Positions 1 to 10,824 of a stretch of 64,000 nucleotides of DNA are shown one piece after another. Source of the stretch: Angomonas deanei (taxonomy: Eukaryota > Euglenozoa > Kinetoplastea > Trypanosomatida > Trypanosomatidae); NCBI GenBank assembly GCA_903995115.1, contig LR877158.1, forward strand, positions 496,001 through 560,000. The letters are read 5' to 3'. Under the pieces are notes generated by a model. It saw nothing but the letters and a program-made list of their open reading frames with translations, was not told where the DNA came from and ran no database searches. The translations under genes were made by a program, and so were the position numbers. Each line of letters starts with the position of its first letter. Position 1 is the first letter of the stretch.

Positions 1-13
1 ATCCGGGTTACTA

Positions 14-760
14 CTACGTATGTTTTGCGCCACGTTGGGGGGTCAGAAGAGCCTCTTCGAACGGTTCCAGGGTGAGGTCATCCGGCCCACATGGGGCGGC
101 GGTGCTGCTCTTGTGCACCAGAAACTCTAGCACCGACTCGGGTGGGAGAACCCTAATCTGCTTCTGCACGTACTCTGGCAAGAGGCTGTTGGTGAGCTCG
201 AAAAACATCTCCAACACCTCGTCGTGCTGCGTGATTTCCGCCAGCTCGTCGCGCGTTATTTTCAGAAACCCACTGTAATCTTCCTCCACATCGCTATTCT
301 CCAGGGCGGACGGCTCATTGTCCTCCAGCGCATCTGTTCCTGTCAGTACATTTTCGTCCTTGTAGCGACTGCCTCGTTGGGAGGTTCGGATGGGCACGAC
401 GGGATTATTCTTGGTGAACTTGCCTTGCACCAGTTTCACATCCGTCCCGAACACCTCCTGCGGGGAGTGAGATTGGCTGCTGGGGTACTTGCTGACAATC
501 GAGAAGCTTAGCACCTTCTTTAACATTTTGCGCCACGCGGGGCCGCCCGATTGGGAACCGACCGGTGACGTCAACGACTGTCCAATTTCCTCGGCTAAGA
601 CAAAGTCACTGATCTTTTTCAGTGTCTTTGCAATATAACTATAATCGTCAAATGTGACGTAGCCGGACGAAATACAGTCCAACTCCCCCGCCGGTGGGTG
701 TAGCTCCTCCTGCAGCGATACATACACCTCTCGGAGAGTTTTTGTATCCTCCACAGACAT
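14..760 (-). CDS. Hypothetical protein, 248 aa
   Basis: This is an intact reading frame from an ATG at 760 to a stop at 14, the last gene of the window in transcript direction. I do not recognise the family. The protein is acidic overall. Residues 1-60 look helical, the middle (about 85-155) is Ser/Asn/Glu-rich and probably disordered, and residues 160-225 again look helical, with a short conserved-looking stretch rich in Leu and Glu (ITRDELAEITQHDEVLEMFF). There is no signal peptide and no membrane segment. It lies about 700 bp downstream of the large gene at 1455-5223. Its coding-like composition and length argue for a real gene; its function is unknown. Confidence 0.7.
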   Translation of the reverse strand: MSVEDTKTLREVYVSLQEELHPPAGELDCISSGYVTFDDYSYIAKTLKKISDFVLAEEIGQSLTSPVGSQSGGPAWRKMLKKVLSFSIVSKYPSSQSHSPQEVFGTDVKLVQGKFTKNNPVVPIRTSQRGSRYKDENVLTGTDALEDNEPSALENSDVEEDYSGFLKITRDELAEITQHDEVLEMFFELTNSLLPEYVQKQIRVLPPESVLEFLVHKSSTAAPCGPDDLTLEPFEEALLTPQRGAKHT

Positions 761-1454
761 TTCTAATTATTCTGATGTTTGTTTGTTAAATAGAATATCT
801 TTACGAGTTCCGACGAAACAAAATCTAACGAATGCAGATAAAGATGAAACAGGGGGAAGCAGAGCGTTCAAAAGTAACGTAAGGAGGATGCACTTCAATT
901 TGTAATACCTCAAGTGAAAAATTACCAACAACGTGGAGCACAGAGAATTTCTTAGTTTTATACATGGTGTACACACCTTACAAACATTCCAGGTCAAATT
1001 ACGCATTTGATAATCGTAAAATACACAACAAAAAAAGTAAGCCAACCAAAAAAAAAAACATTCATCCTTAAAATTTGTTAAAAAAGAGCTTCGCAAGAGA
1101 AGTCGGTCTGTACCATTATGATCCTTAAAAGAGTTACATCAGCAAAAAAGCGCTACCCCCACATCAAGTGAGGAGGAGGGACAAGAAAAAGGGGAGGAAA
1201 GGTGGAGGACCACTGCGTTACACCATGCAGATGAACCCCAAAATGTACAGTAGCAAAACAAAACAAAAGTATGTAAAAAGAAAATGAGGAGGAAAAAAAA
1301 AAAGAAGAAGAAAAGAGTATACAAATCAGATTAAATAATATATTAAATTACTTAGTCGTTTTAATCAACTTTTTTTTATTTGTTTTGTGCTAATTAGTTT
1401 TTTTTTTTTTTTTTTTGAATATTTGTTTCTTTAAACATGGTTTTCTGTACATCT
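761..1454. other. Intergenic spacer, AT-rich with homopolymers
   Basis: No convincing gene is present. The spacer holds an A/G-rich run at about 1288-1317, which is a pyrimidine tract on the transcribed minus strand and a candidate trans-splicing signal for the 14-760 gene, and an A-rich run at about 1027-1061. A T18-like run at about 1399-1416 lies near the 3' end of the upstream gene. Open frames on the minus strand (about 767-1096 and 1139-1324) are low-complexity Phe/Leu/Cys-rich translations of these tracts and are not supported as genes. Confidence 0.6.
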
Positions 1455-4400
1455 TTAATTAGGTACGCAGAGTACCTCGCGGATAATTCTGGCGCTACAC
1501 AGGGAGATGAGGGGACTGTCGCACAGGAGGGAGTTCTTGAACCCTCTCACCAGCGACGCCCACATTTGCAAGTTGATGGTGCCCACCCCACCGCGGTCCA
1601 CCGCGCCCCACAGAATCTCGTTCACCAAATAGAGTGTCACGTACTCCTGGCGGGAGGGCAGCTGGGCGAGGGCGGCGGTCTCCTCGGCGTTCAGGACGGA
1701 GGAGGCGACACTGCCGCGCTTGTCGATTGGGGGGAGCGAGCTGGTCTTGTGGGCCGTGCTGGAGCCTCTGGCGTACACCGGTACCGTCGGGGGGCCGTCG
1801 AACCAGAGTCCCTTCTGATTGCGGTCGCGTATGGCATCCCGGTAGGCGTCGAGGAAGCGCGGGGTCGAGTTATCCTTGTACCCGCTGTGACTGTTGGGGG
1901 AGTGCGTCCCGGACTGGGAGGCATTCTTCATGCACGTATTCGCCTCCTCCGCGGCGGACTCGATGGGACGGAACGGCAGCGCCTCCCGCTTCACCAAGTT
2001 CTTGGACTTCAGAAAGTTGTAGTAGCGGTCATCGGTCATGGCCAAGATTTCATCGGCACGTCGCTGGAGGTGGGTGGCACTGAGCAAGTTGCCCTCGTAG
2101 GCCTGAAAGAAGGCTAAACTTTGCATGCGCATGTCACGTGTCTCGTGGACCAACTTGAAAATGTAGAACAAGATGGGCGCCACCGGGACGGCGAAGAAGA
2201 CGCCGTTGGTGATCGTGTTGCCGAGCAGGACGCCAAACGCAAAGAAGGCTTTCCGTACCATATCTTCCGTCTCACTGATTTTCAAGTCGGGGGAGCCGGC
2301 CCCGTTCTTGAGCGTAATTTTACGTTCCTTGCTGACCTTCTTACCCGTCACAATGGCGTCGTGCTCCTCCTTCATCGTGAGCGCCATCACCGGGTTCGAC
2401 CACGTCACGTTCCCGTCGAGGTAGTTGAAGGCGTTCTGTGCGGCGTGCTGGTGGCCAATGTTGCTGACTTTGCTCTTCTCATCAATAAAGCTGCCGCCAG
2501 TGAACTTGAGCACCAAAATAAAAATGTCATTCACCTTTCCATTCGGGGAGGGAACCATTTCTTCGTCATCGAGGTTGGCGTTGCCCCTGTTTATGGAGGC
2601 GGCGGGCACCGCGAGAATCTGCTTGATCGCCCAGCACGACGTGCGGGAACTTTTGTCGTTCGTGCGAACAGGGTAGGAATTCTGCGCCCGTTCCTCTTGC
2701 TCCGGAGAGATCACCATGCCGTTCATCACGTCGCTTTCGCTGTTGGAGAAGGTGCGGCTCATGTTTGAGCTGGAGCCGTGCTCTGGGACAATATTAATAA
2801 TATCACTAATAGAAAAACGAACCACGGGGGCGGCGGTCCACTTGACAACAAGGACGGCCTCATCGTTTTTAAGACCATTGAGCGCACGGTCCACAACCAC
2901 GCGTAACTCCGTTCGCTTGGACTTTAGCGTGGCGAGGGAGGTGAAGTACTGCGCCTGCACATAAGGCGTAATCACGGTTTGCCGCTGACGACGGGTGGTG
3001 AGCTCGTTGGCACAGCGGAGGTAGAGCTGACTTTGCGGGTTGATACAGGTGTAAATGTCGACGGGGGCCTCCGCGTCAAAAAGGGTACTAATAGAACTCA
3101 TCGACGACCCGCCGCTCATCATGGAGTCGTTGTTGTGATCGTCGTCAAAGGACCCGTAGTCGTACCCGCTGTACTGCATGGTGCGCTTCGAAGGCGAGAT
3201 GCTCATCATACTCCGGGACGACTCCTCTAACTGGTGGTCCACCTTGCGGTCGAGCTTTTCTTGCTTTCGCTTCATCTTTTCCATTTGCTCACGGGACTGG
3301 AAAAAGCAGTTTTGAGGCTGCTTTTTCAGCTCCGGGTACTTTTCTAATTCGGCGGCCACCGTCTCTAGAACGTTGCTACCCGTGAAGCTCAACGGCACAT
3401 TCAGCGGAGGAGAGTGCAGCGACGTATACAAGCTCATCAGCACACGTTTCCCTTCCACGTTGACGGCGTGAAAAGGGAACATGGAAAACCAATCCACGTA
3501 CTTGAGGGGGCAGCTGTCCCCCACTTGGCAGGGCACCCACCGCCTGAAACACTTCTCGCAGAATACCGGACGCCTCGCTCGCTTCGTCGAAGCCGAGGGG
3601 CTTGGATTTCAGGCTATAGAGGTTACTCTTGGAGGCCATGAGGGGCATGCCCAGCATGTACGGGATCCAGCAAATTCTGCTAAGAATAGGCGACTCTACC
3701 ATGCGACTCAGCCACACGTCATTGTTGATGTCATGGGGATTCACGTTAAACCGCATATCATCCGAACGAATGCTACGCTTTCCTCCCGCCACGACAAACA
3801 CAATTTTAAAATAAATGCTGCAAATGACTTGAAGGTAGTCGAATTCATCGGAAGGCGTATCGGACAGTTTATCCAAAAGTTTCGCCCCCATGACCCCAAT
3901 CGCAATACTCTTGTACGACTTTTCCATCTGCTTCCGGTGCTTCTTGATGAGAAGACGGGTGAAGTACGTCAGCGACATTTCTTCCGTCAGGACGAACCGG
4001 AACCACTCCTCAATGTCGTCCCCGGCCACGCCGAGAAACTGCTTCACACCTCCTAACTCGTTCACGATTTCCTCGTAGCTCATATTTTTCGTGCTCTGGG
4101 CTTCCGCGACATGTTGCTTGTAACGATTGCGCAAGTTGATCGCATTCGCCAAGTTATCCATGACGTAAATGACCAGGGAACTACACGCGGTGGTGATGAC
4201 AAGGTTCATGTTACGCATGGCACTGTAGAGTTCACTACCGGAGTTGAGCGTGCTATCGGGGCACTTCATGAGTTTCGCCCGGTCCCCCAGAGACACAAAG
4301 TAGTTGTCCTCCTCCAGGTCGTAGCGCGTGGAGTTGTCCTGCAAACTGTCAATCGACAGCGCCTTGTTCACAATTGGTTCACGAGGGTGGACGTAGTCGA

Positions 4401-5223
4401 ACAGGGTCCTGTAGCGGTCGAGTGTGTTGGCTGGCACCAACTCTTTGACGGCACCCGCTAGTGTTTGGAGACAGGCAAAGCTGTCGGAAAATCTGGACTC
4501 TAGACGGTCCATGGCAATTTGACTACGGCGCCTGCTGCGTGGGTTCGGGGTCTGTGGGGGCGAGATGGCGCTGTCGGAAAAGCTGTAGTTGGTCGTGTCG
4601 CTCTCCATCGAGCCGCCCCGTCCGCGGATGAGGTGCAGGACGGTCCCGAGTGTCTGGTGCGCCCGCTTTCCCTCCTTGGCGGCACCGGTGATGATTAACA
4701 AGTGCTCACGGAGGGCAGCGGTCAGCTCATTTCGTCGACGAATCAAATCATTCGTTCTGGCTTTGCTAATATTTCCCTTTAGGCTATTGACGTCTACTTC
4801 ATCGAGTCGCTCGCCCAGGTAGGCAATCGTCGGTGTATCCAGGAACCACTTCTCTCGGTGTTTGAAACCGGCGAAGGCGCCGACTATGAAACCACAAAAG
4901 ATGTACACTTCACGACTAATGAAACCACCATGCAGCACCTCCAAGTGACCTTGAGGGGGGGCGAATATCTTTTGACACAAGTGCCGTCTATCCTTCGCGG
5001 TGTACAGCTGTCCTTCTTTCAGCTCAAACTCCCCAAAAGAGTCGTTCGTCATCTCGCTTTCACAACGCTGAAATTGAACTTTACTAGTGTTTTGTTGCCC
5101 ATTTCTAGGATTGGTGACCGGCTTTTTGGAGTTGGGCGGGGTAGGCGTGAAGGTGATGGAACTCCCATTCTTTTGGGGCGCTCCGGGGGCCCCTTCGTTC
5201 CCCTTCGTGGGATTGTTGCCCAT
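1455..5223 (-). CDS. Large uncharacterised protein (~1255 aa), one frame change
   Basis: Two overlapping frames, 3376-5223 and 1455-3536, read as one gene. The upper frame turns into a meaningless tail just where the lower frame begins with a sensible sequence, and dropping one G from the G5 run near 3519-3523 joins them. The start at 5223 gives MGNNPT, which fits an N-myristoylation signal (Gly2, Thr6). A hydrophobic stretch lies near residue 115-130, a Ser-rich linker near 205-240, and a second hydrophobic stretch around 1010-1035 (GVFFAVPVAPILFYIFKL). That segment weakly recalls the N-lobe of HECT domains, but no catalytic Cys motif is present, so I do not assign it. The C-terminus is helical. 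It may be a peripheral membrane protein. Function unknown. Confidence 0.7.
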
Positions 5224-5661
5224 TTGCTACACTGATAGATTGGATAAATGATAGAACAACAATAATAATAAACCCTTTCCACTAACAATAACAACAAAAA
5301 AGGCAGTGTAACTTGATCTTAATGCTGGAGACAGACCTGCGAAGTATAAAAAAATTTTGTGGAGTGATAGCTATATACAAGATTAATAAAAGTTAAATAA
5401 AGGAAGAAATCAAAAAAGGAGGGGGGGACAAAAAAGCTAAATGCTTTTCTTACACTTTTTTGATAAAAGAGAGAGAGAGAGGGGCAAATGGTTTATTGCA
5501 GGTATTGTTTTCTCCACTGGGAAATAATACCAGACAGCACACCAACCACCCATACCTAGGTTATCTCATTCATTCTCAGCTTATTCTCCAATGAAAAAAA
5601 AAAAAAAAAAAGCTCATAAATATTACTATAGGTAAAGGGTTTTAAAATCTGATAAAGCCTT
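5224..5661. other. Intergenic spacer
   Basis: No gene is seen. The spacer is AT-rich, with a GA-rich run near 5400-5432, a short (GA)n run near 5468-5481 and an A18-like run near 5594-5611. On the minus strand these are pyrimidine tracts. The 438 bp separate the RPT2 gene from the large 1455-5223 gene and would hold the polyadenylation site of one and the spliced-leader acceptor of the other. Confidence 0.6.
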
Positions 5662-6978
5662 TTACAGGTAAAACCGTGAGAAGGAAGATTTGTCCTTTCT
5701 GTACTGGACGTTCTCTTTTCCTTTCACAAAGTCGTCCTGACACACCTTCATCCGTCTATCGCGCAGTGCCAGGAGACCAGCCTCGGTGCAGATGGCCTTG
5801 ATATCCGCCCCGCTCATCTCATCCTTGGAGTGAATAAACTCGGTAATGTCCACATCCTCGGCGAGCGACATTCTACTCGTGTGAATCTCAAAAATCATCT
5901 TTTTCGTCTTTTCGTCGGGGAAGGGAAACTCAATCTTACGATCGATACGACCAGGACGAATGAGGGCGGGGTCGAGGGTGTCGATACGGTTGGTGGCCAT
6001 AATCACCTTTACGTCGTTGCTACTGTCGAAACCGTCCAGCTGGGTGAGCAGCTCTAGCATCGTACGCTGCACCTCCTTCGTACCGCTACTATCCGTATCA
6101 TAACGCTTCGTACCAATGGCGTCGATTTCATCGATAAAGACGATAGCGGGGGAGTTCTCCTCCGCCACACGGAACAACTCACGGACTAGCTTCGGACCCT
6201 CACCGGAGTATTTTTGAATGAGCTCACTTCCCACCACGCGGAGGAAGGTGGCGCTGGTCTGGTTGGCGACCGCCTTGGCGAGCAGCGTCTTGCCAGTACC
6301 GGGCACACCGTAGAGGATCACGCCCTTGGGGGGTTTGATACCAATCTCATCGTACAACTCTGGATGGGAAAGAGGGAACTCTACCGCCTCCTTAATTTCT
6401 TGAATCTGACTCTCTAAACCACCAATGTCGGCGTAGGTGTCGGTGGGGGCCTTTTCCACCTTCATCACGCTGACCATCGGGTCCGTGTCGTCTTCTAGGA
6501 TCCCCACCATCGCGTGGGTGCGGTTGTGGAGGAGCACACTGCAGCCGAGCTCGAGCCTCTCCTTGTCCACAAACGACAGCATGGGGACGTAGTACTCGGA
6601 GCCTTGGATCGCCACAATCGCGTGACTATCGTCGATGGCCTCCTCCAGCTTGCCAATCTCCAGCGGCATGCCGCGAAGTTCATTGACCTTCTGCAGTTCC
6701 GCCTCGTAGTGGGACTGGCCGCCCTCCTCGAGGTTCGATTGGGCGTCCCGCTGGGCGTCAATCGTCTTGAGAAACTCTTCCTCGAGGAGGAGATAATCTT
6801 TACAACGTTCTAATCTGTATTGCCGGAGAAGGCACGCACGGACTGGGTAGACCTTTGGGATGCGCGTGGCAGCGTCGGGTCCCTTCTTCTTCTTGCGCTT
6901 ACCAATCTCTGGTGCGACCGGGGGCTCCCACTTTTCAGGTGGTGGTGCCTTTTTACCCTTCTGCTGTTGTTGGCCCAT
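5662..6978 (-). CDS. RPT2: 26S proteasome regulatory ATPase RPT2 (PSMC1)
   Basis: One of six AAA ATPases of the 19S base, which unfolds ubiquitylated substrates and opens the 20S gate. The frame is intact at 438 aa, the normal length. Residues 1-40 are Lys/Pro-rich and begin MGQ, matching the N-myristoylated Gly2 known for RPT2. An OB domain follows at about 105-170, then the AAA module with Walker A GVPGTGKT near 228, Walker B FIDEID near 276 and the SRH with arginine fingers (RPGRIDR). The last three residues, FYL, form the HbYX motif that docks into the 20S alpha ring; the family usually has LYL. The N-terminus and tail make RPT2 the best fit among RPT1-6. ATG at 6978. Confidence 0.96.
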   Translation of the reverse strand: MGQQQQKGKKAPPPEKWEPPVAPEIGKRKKKKGPDAATRIPKVYPVRACLLRQYRLERCKDYLLLEEEFLKTIDAQRDAQSNLEEGGQSHYEAELQKVNELRGMPLEIGKLEEAIDDSHAIVAIQGSEYYVPMLSFVDKERLELGCSVLLHNRTHAMVGILEDDTDPMVSVMKVEKAPTDTYADIGGLESQIQEIKEAVEFPLSHPELYDEIGIKPPKGVILYGVPGTGKTLLAKAVANQTSATFLRVVGSELIQKYSGEGPKLVRELFRVAEENSPAIVFIDEIDAIGTKRYDTDSSGTKEVQRTMLELLTQLDGFDSSNDVKVIMATNRIDTLDPALIRPGRIDRKIEFPFPDEKTKKMIFEIHTSRMSLAEDVDITEFIHSKDEMSGADIKAICTEAGLLALRDRRMKVCQDDFVKGKENVQYRKDKSSFSRFYL

Positions 6979-7282
6979 CGGTGTATATAGCGATGGATAA
7001 TAAAAACAAAAAAAGATATAATAAACTTACAGAAAGAGAAAAGTGAAGAGGGGAAGACAATGGGCGGGCGCGTGCCTGTGAAAGAGAAGCAAGCGAAGAA
7101 ACACCTGGTAATTAAAGCGAAACAGCAGTCTTTTTACGTATTTATTTGAAAAGACAGTATGAATACTGTTTAATTGTTCTTTCTTATGGTTATCATATTA
7201 GTCAGTTAGAAAAAAAAAATTTCAAAAACACTCAAAAACGGTCATAACATGGCGAGACGCTATTTTCCTCAATGGGGTTGCC
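6979..7282. other. Intergenic spacer
   Basis: No gene is seen. The spacer is AT-rich, with purine-rich runs on the plus strand (about 7003-7045 and 7210-7220) that read as pyrimidine tracts in transcript direction. Confidence 0.55.
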
Positions 7283-10200
7283 TTACGCGGGGAAGGCAAT
7301 GGACGGTTCGCCCGGGCGGCACTTGCGCTTGGCGGCGTGGTGCTCCTTGTACGTCTCATCGGACACCGGCAGGACAGACACGTTCGGGACGCCAGAGAGC
7401 TTGGCGATATTCTGGGACATGGACTTGAGCTTTTCTTCGTCGTTAATGATGGGTTGGATAGACAAGGCCTGATCGCCGTACTTTTCAGCATTGGCGCGGA
7501 CAAAAGAGATGAAGGCCATAGTGTCGGGAATAATATCCTTGGTCAGCCACTCGGGCTTCTCGGCCATGATCATCTTGGTCAAATCGTTACCCGCGGGGAA
7601 CTGCTCGTTGCTCTCCTTGTAGATGCGCTGAAGGAGCTCCAGGGCGTTCTTCTGCCACTGCGCGTACTCCGTGGCGGTGTAGATGACGACGGACTCAATC
7701 ACACGCTTCTTCTTGGCATTCTTGGTCACCTGAGAGCGAATCTCCTTCACGACGTCCGTCATGACACGGTTGCTCACCACCAGCGAGTAGTCTAGCGGAG
7801 CGGTGGGGACGGGGAAGGGCTGCTCCACGGCGGACCCCTCCCGCTGCAGGACCTTCTGCCACATGTGCTCCGCAAAGTGGGGTGCTAAGGGCTGGAGCAG
7901 GAGGGTGAGGGTCTCGTAGAAGCGGGCGACGACGTCCTTGTGGGTGTGCAGGTCGTCGCAGTTGAGCTTGTACTGACTGAACTCGTTGGTCAGCTCGTGG
8001 AAAGCGGCGTTCAGGGCTACACGGAACTGCATCTTTTCGTAAAACTTGTCGGTGCGCACGATGAGGTCGTTGATGGAGTTGTTAAAGATGAGGTCAAACT
8101 CGTTCAGCTCCCCAGTTCGCAAGTCGGCGGACTGCAGATTTTCCTTCGCCTGCTCAATGATGGTCGTCAGCTTGAGAATGAAACCAGCGGCGACCTCACG
8201 CACAAAGTTGGCGTCGTCCAAATTGTCACCGGCATCGGCGCACGCCAGACGCGTGGCGTCGGCACCGTAGACCTCCATGGCCTCCTTCATCGATATGAAG
8301 TTACCCTTCGACTTGGCCATCTTTTCATTATCCACCTGGATGTGCCCGTTGCAGTAGATGGACCTAGGCCACATGCTGGCGTCGCTGCGCCAGATGGCGG
8401 CGTGGTTGTAGAGGAACATGGTCAAGTGGTTCTGGATCAAGTCCTTGCCGGAACAGCGGACATCCACAGGGTACCAGTACGTAAATTCGTTGCGCATCGT
8501 TTCCAACGACTCGAGTGGCATGTTCACGGAGGCGGCGACCTTGGCAGCGTCTCCCTCACCGTGGTAAATATAATTGAACACCTCGTCGGTAAACATTTCG
8601 GACTTGAGACCATACGGGTTGTCCTCCTTACCGCGGAGGGAGAAGGAGCCGTCGGCGCCGGTGTGCACAAAGCGGGCGATGGTGTAGTACGCCATGTAGA
8701 TGGTGGAGTCGGACAGACTGTCGATCAGCATGGTGTGGCTGGCGTCACAAGGGAGGTAGGTACCTAGACCGAACGTACGACTGCACGGCCAGTCCGCCAG
8801 CCAGTTGAGCACCTCGGTGAAGGCGTTTCGCACGGAGGGAGAGAAGACGTTGAGGGTGTTGTTGACGTGGTCCACCACCAGCTTCTTCCAGTCTTCCTTA
8901 CCGTACTCCAAGTACCACTGATCGCACAGGGCGACCACGCACTCGTCGCCAGAGCGGCTCGTGACTTGGCGGATGGGCTCATTGTAGCGGATCGCGTAGT
9001 CCTTCTCGAACATGAGCTCCTGACTGAGACCCTTCGCCTCAGCGACGCGCTTGCCCTTGAAGGGGCCGGCGATCATAACGCCTTCGTAGAAACCCTTCTG
9101 GTAGCACTTCTCCTTGGCCTCCTCCAGCAGGTCGGTCGCGTTGGGGCCGTTGATCTTCAACTGCTCGCACATGTACTTGGCGCAGAGGTTTCCTAGCTCC
9201 GGGATGTCAATGATGGGCACCAAATCAAACGGCACAATCCACTCGTCCTTGATCTCCAGCTTCTTTCGGTAGTCGGGCTTGTTGATGAGCTGCGAGTAAT
9301 TGATGTAATCATCGGGGGAGTCGGTCGGCACGGACATGACGACGCCAGTACCCTTGGTCTCGTTGATGGTTTGCATGGGCAGCGTGTAGATGCAGGCGTA
9401 GGGGGAGAAGGGCGCGGTGAGGGGAAGACCAATCAAGTTCTTGCCGTGCACCTCAAAGAGGGGCTTCGGGTCTTCACCCGTCTTTCCGTTAATGTAAAAG
9501 TCCTGGTACGCCATGTTACGGGCGGCACGAGTGGTCATGATGTAGATATCCTCCTCACCAGCCTTGTTGCGGACCGCATAGGCGCTGTAGTTAAAGTTCG
9601 GACTGACCCAGCAATTGGTCTGACCAATCACCGTTTCGGGGCGCAGCGTGGCGCCGGGGAGGACAATGGCCCGAGTGCCAATGATGTCCTTGAAGGGCTC
9701 GAAGGCCGCCTGCTTCAGCGGCTCCTGCACCACCAGCTTCACCACCGTGTACTCCTGGGGCAGGGCGCCCTCACCACTGGCGCGATCGTGATCGGCGCAA
9801 GGCTGACCGTCCCACGGGGAGTAGATGGAATAGCGCTTACCAAAGTTGAGCAGGTTGTCCGCGCGCAGCTTGCGGAACTGCCACTGGACGAAGCGGTCAA
9901 AGAAGGGGTTGGCCTCGGTGGTCATGAAGGAGCGCCGGAAGTCAATGTGGCACCCAAAGCTCTTGAGGTCTTCGATGGCCAGAGGAGGGAAAAAGTTCAA
10001 CCAGTACTGGGGGTCCTGGAACTTGGGGATCTCGGAGTCCGGGATGCCCATGCTCTGCATGATCATCCACTGCGGCTTCGCTGGACCAGCCTTTCCGCGC
10101 TTGCTCTTGTGCTTGGTCACATCCTCGGACTTCTTGGCGGTCTCCCCCTTTGCCTTCTCCTCGAGAAACTCCTCGGGGAACTGGGGTGGGTTGCCGTACT

Positions 10201-10513
10201 GCTCAATCTCCTTTCGGATCTTCTGAGCACAGGCCGCGATGGGCATGCCGGTCACGTGGAAGCCGAAAGGCCACAGCGCGCGCTTACCCTTCATGCGCTG
10301 GTAACGAACGGCAAACTCCGCCTTGGTGAGGGAGAACCCGTGACCGAGGTGGAGGCGACCGTTCATGTACGGAAAGGGAAATGTGGCGAGAAACTTGGGA
10401 GGTCGCGGCTCACCAGGCTTGGGGGCGTCCAGCTCATACAGTTTGCTGGTCTCCCACTGTGCCTGCGCCTCCTTCTCGATGGAGACTAGAATGTCGCGTC
10501 GTGCTGTTGACAT
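7283..10513 (-). CDS. LARS: Leucyl-tRNA synthetase, cytosolic type
   Basis: Class Ia aminoacyl-tRNA synthetase that charges tRNA-Leu. The frame is intact at 1076 aa, the size of archaeal/eukaryotic cytosolic LeuRS. The Rossmann HIGH box appears as HLGH near residue 56 (GRLHLGHGF) and the KMSKS loop as KMAKSKGN near 734. Between them lies the large CP1 editing domain, with a TSRSGD-like stretch and a threonine-rich region. The C-terminal anticodon-binding helical domain begins near 790. There is no obvious mitochondrial presequence. Kinetoplastids often use one LeuRS for cytosol and mitochondrion, and dual targeting could come from alternative trans-splicing (known for the group, not shown here). 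ATG at 10513. Confidence 0.96.
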   Translation of the reverse strand: MSTARRDILVSIEKEAQAQWETSKLYELDAPKPGEPRPPKFLATFPFPYMNGRLHLGHGFSLTKAEFAVRYQRMKGKRALWPFGFHVTGMPIAACAQKIRKEIEQYGNPPQFPEEFLEEKAKGETAKKSEDVTKHKSKRGKAGPAKPQWMIMQSMGIPDSEIPKFQDPQYWLNFFPPLAIEDLKSFGCHIDFRRSFMTTEANPFFDRFVQWQFRKLRADNLLNFGKRYSIYSPWDGQPCADHDRASGEGALPQEYTVVKLVVQEPLKQAAFEPFKDIIGTRAIVLPGATLRPETVIGQTNCWVSPNFNYSAYAVRNKAGEEDIYIMTTRAARNMAYQDFYINGKTGEDPKPLFEVHGKNLIGLPLTAPFSPYACIYTLPMQTINETKGTGVVMSVPTDSPDDYINYSQLINKPDYRKKLEIKDEWIVPFDLVPIIDIPELGNLCAKYMCEQLKINGPNATDLLEEAKEKCYQKGFYEGVMIAGPFKGKRVAEAKGLSQELMFEKDYAIRYNEPIRQVTSRSGDECVVALCDQWYLEYGKEDWKKLVVDHVNNTLNVFSPSVRNAFTEVLNWLADWPCSRTFGLGTYLPCDASHTMLIDSLSDSTIYMAYYTIARFVHTGADGSFSLRGKEDNPYGLKSEMFTDEVFNYIYHGEGDAAKVAASVNMPLESLETMRNEFTYWYPVDVRCSGKDLIQNHLTMFLYNHAAIWRSDASMWPRSIYCNGHIQVDNEKMAKSKGNFISMKEAMEVYGADATRLACADAGDNLDDANFVREVAAGFILKLTTIIEQAKENLQSADLRTGELNEFDLIFNNSINDLIVRTDKFYEKMQFRVALNAAFHELTNEFSQYKLNCDDLHTHKDVVARFYETLTLLLQPLAPHFAEHMWQKVLQREGSAVEQPFPVPTAPLDYSLVVSNRVMTDVVKEIRSQVTKNAKKKRVIESVVIYTATEYAQWQKNALELLQRIYKESNEQFPAGNDLTKMIMAEKPEWLTKDIIPDTMAFISFVRANAEKYGDQALSIQPIINDEEKLKSMSQNIAKLSGVPNVSVLPVSDETYKEHHAAKRKCRPGEPSIAFPA

Positions 10514-10824
10514 AAGCCCCGCCGTAGCAGCTTTGAATAACTTGTTCAGGTTGACGATTAAAAAACTATCGAAAATCAGAAGGAGAGAAAAGATGATACA
10601 GGCTATTCTGATCAGAGCCCTTTTTTGTGTGTTTCGTCCGGGCGACCAAGCAGTGCTGCGGTTTGTTTTTGTATATACAGGTTTGGTTAAAAGTATTTAC
10701 ATATCTACATTTGTTTTTGTACAGTAGGGTATATCGGAGTTTTTTTTTTTAAAAAAAGAGAGATACAGAAAGTAAAGGGCTGGACAAGCAAACGGAAAAA
10801 AATGAGACGACCACAACCCTCTGC
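10514..10824. other. Intergenic spacer
   Basis: No gene is seen. It contains a T/A homopolymer pair at about 10740-10757 and GA-rich stretches near 10577-10595 and 10756-10780, which are pyrimidine tracts in transcript direction. Confidence 0.5.

Noticed and set aside
1010-1040. HECT N-lobe in the large 1455-5223 protein (positions here are protein residues)
   Set aside because: Only a short hydrophobic pattern matches; no catalytic Cys block or following C-lobe exists, so the call was not made.
767-1324. Minus-strand open frames in the first spacer
   Set aside because: Translations of homopolymers and AT-rich DNA (Phe/Leu/Cys/Tyr only), with no sign of selection.
1437-2768. Plus-strand frames opposite the large 1455-5223 gene
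   Set aside because: Shadow frames of a coding strand, without motifs; their Val/Gly/His-rich composition is the complement of the real gene.
9371-10489. Long plus-strand open frames opposite LeuRS (also 7940-8767)
   Set aside because: They mirror the GC-rich codon bias of the minus-strand LeuRS gene, have no recognisable motifs, and all other genes are on the minus strand.
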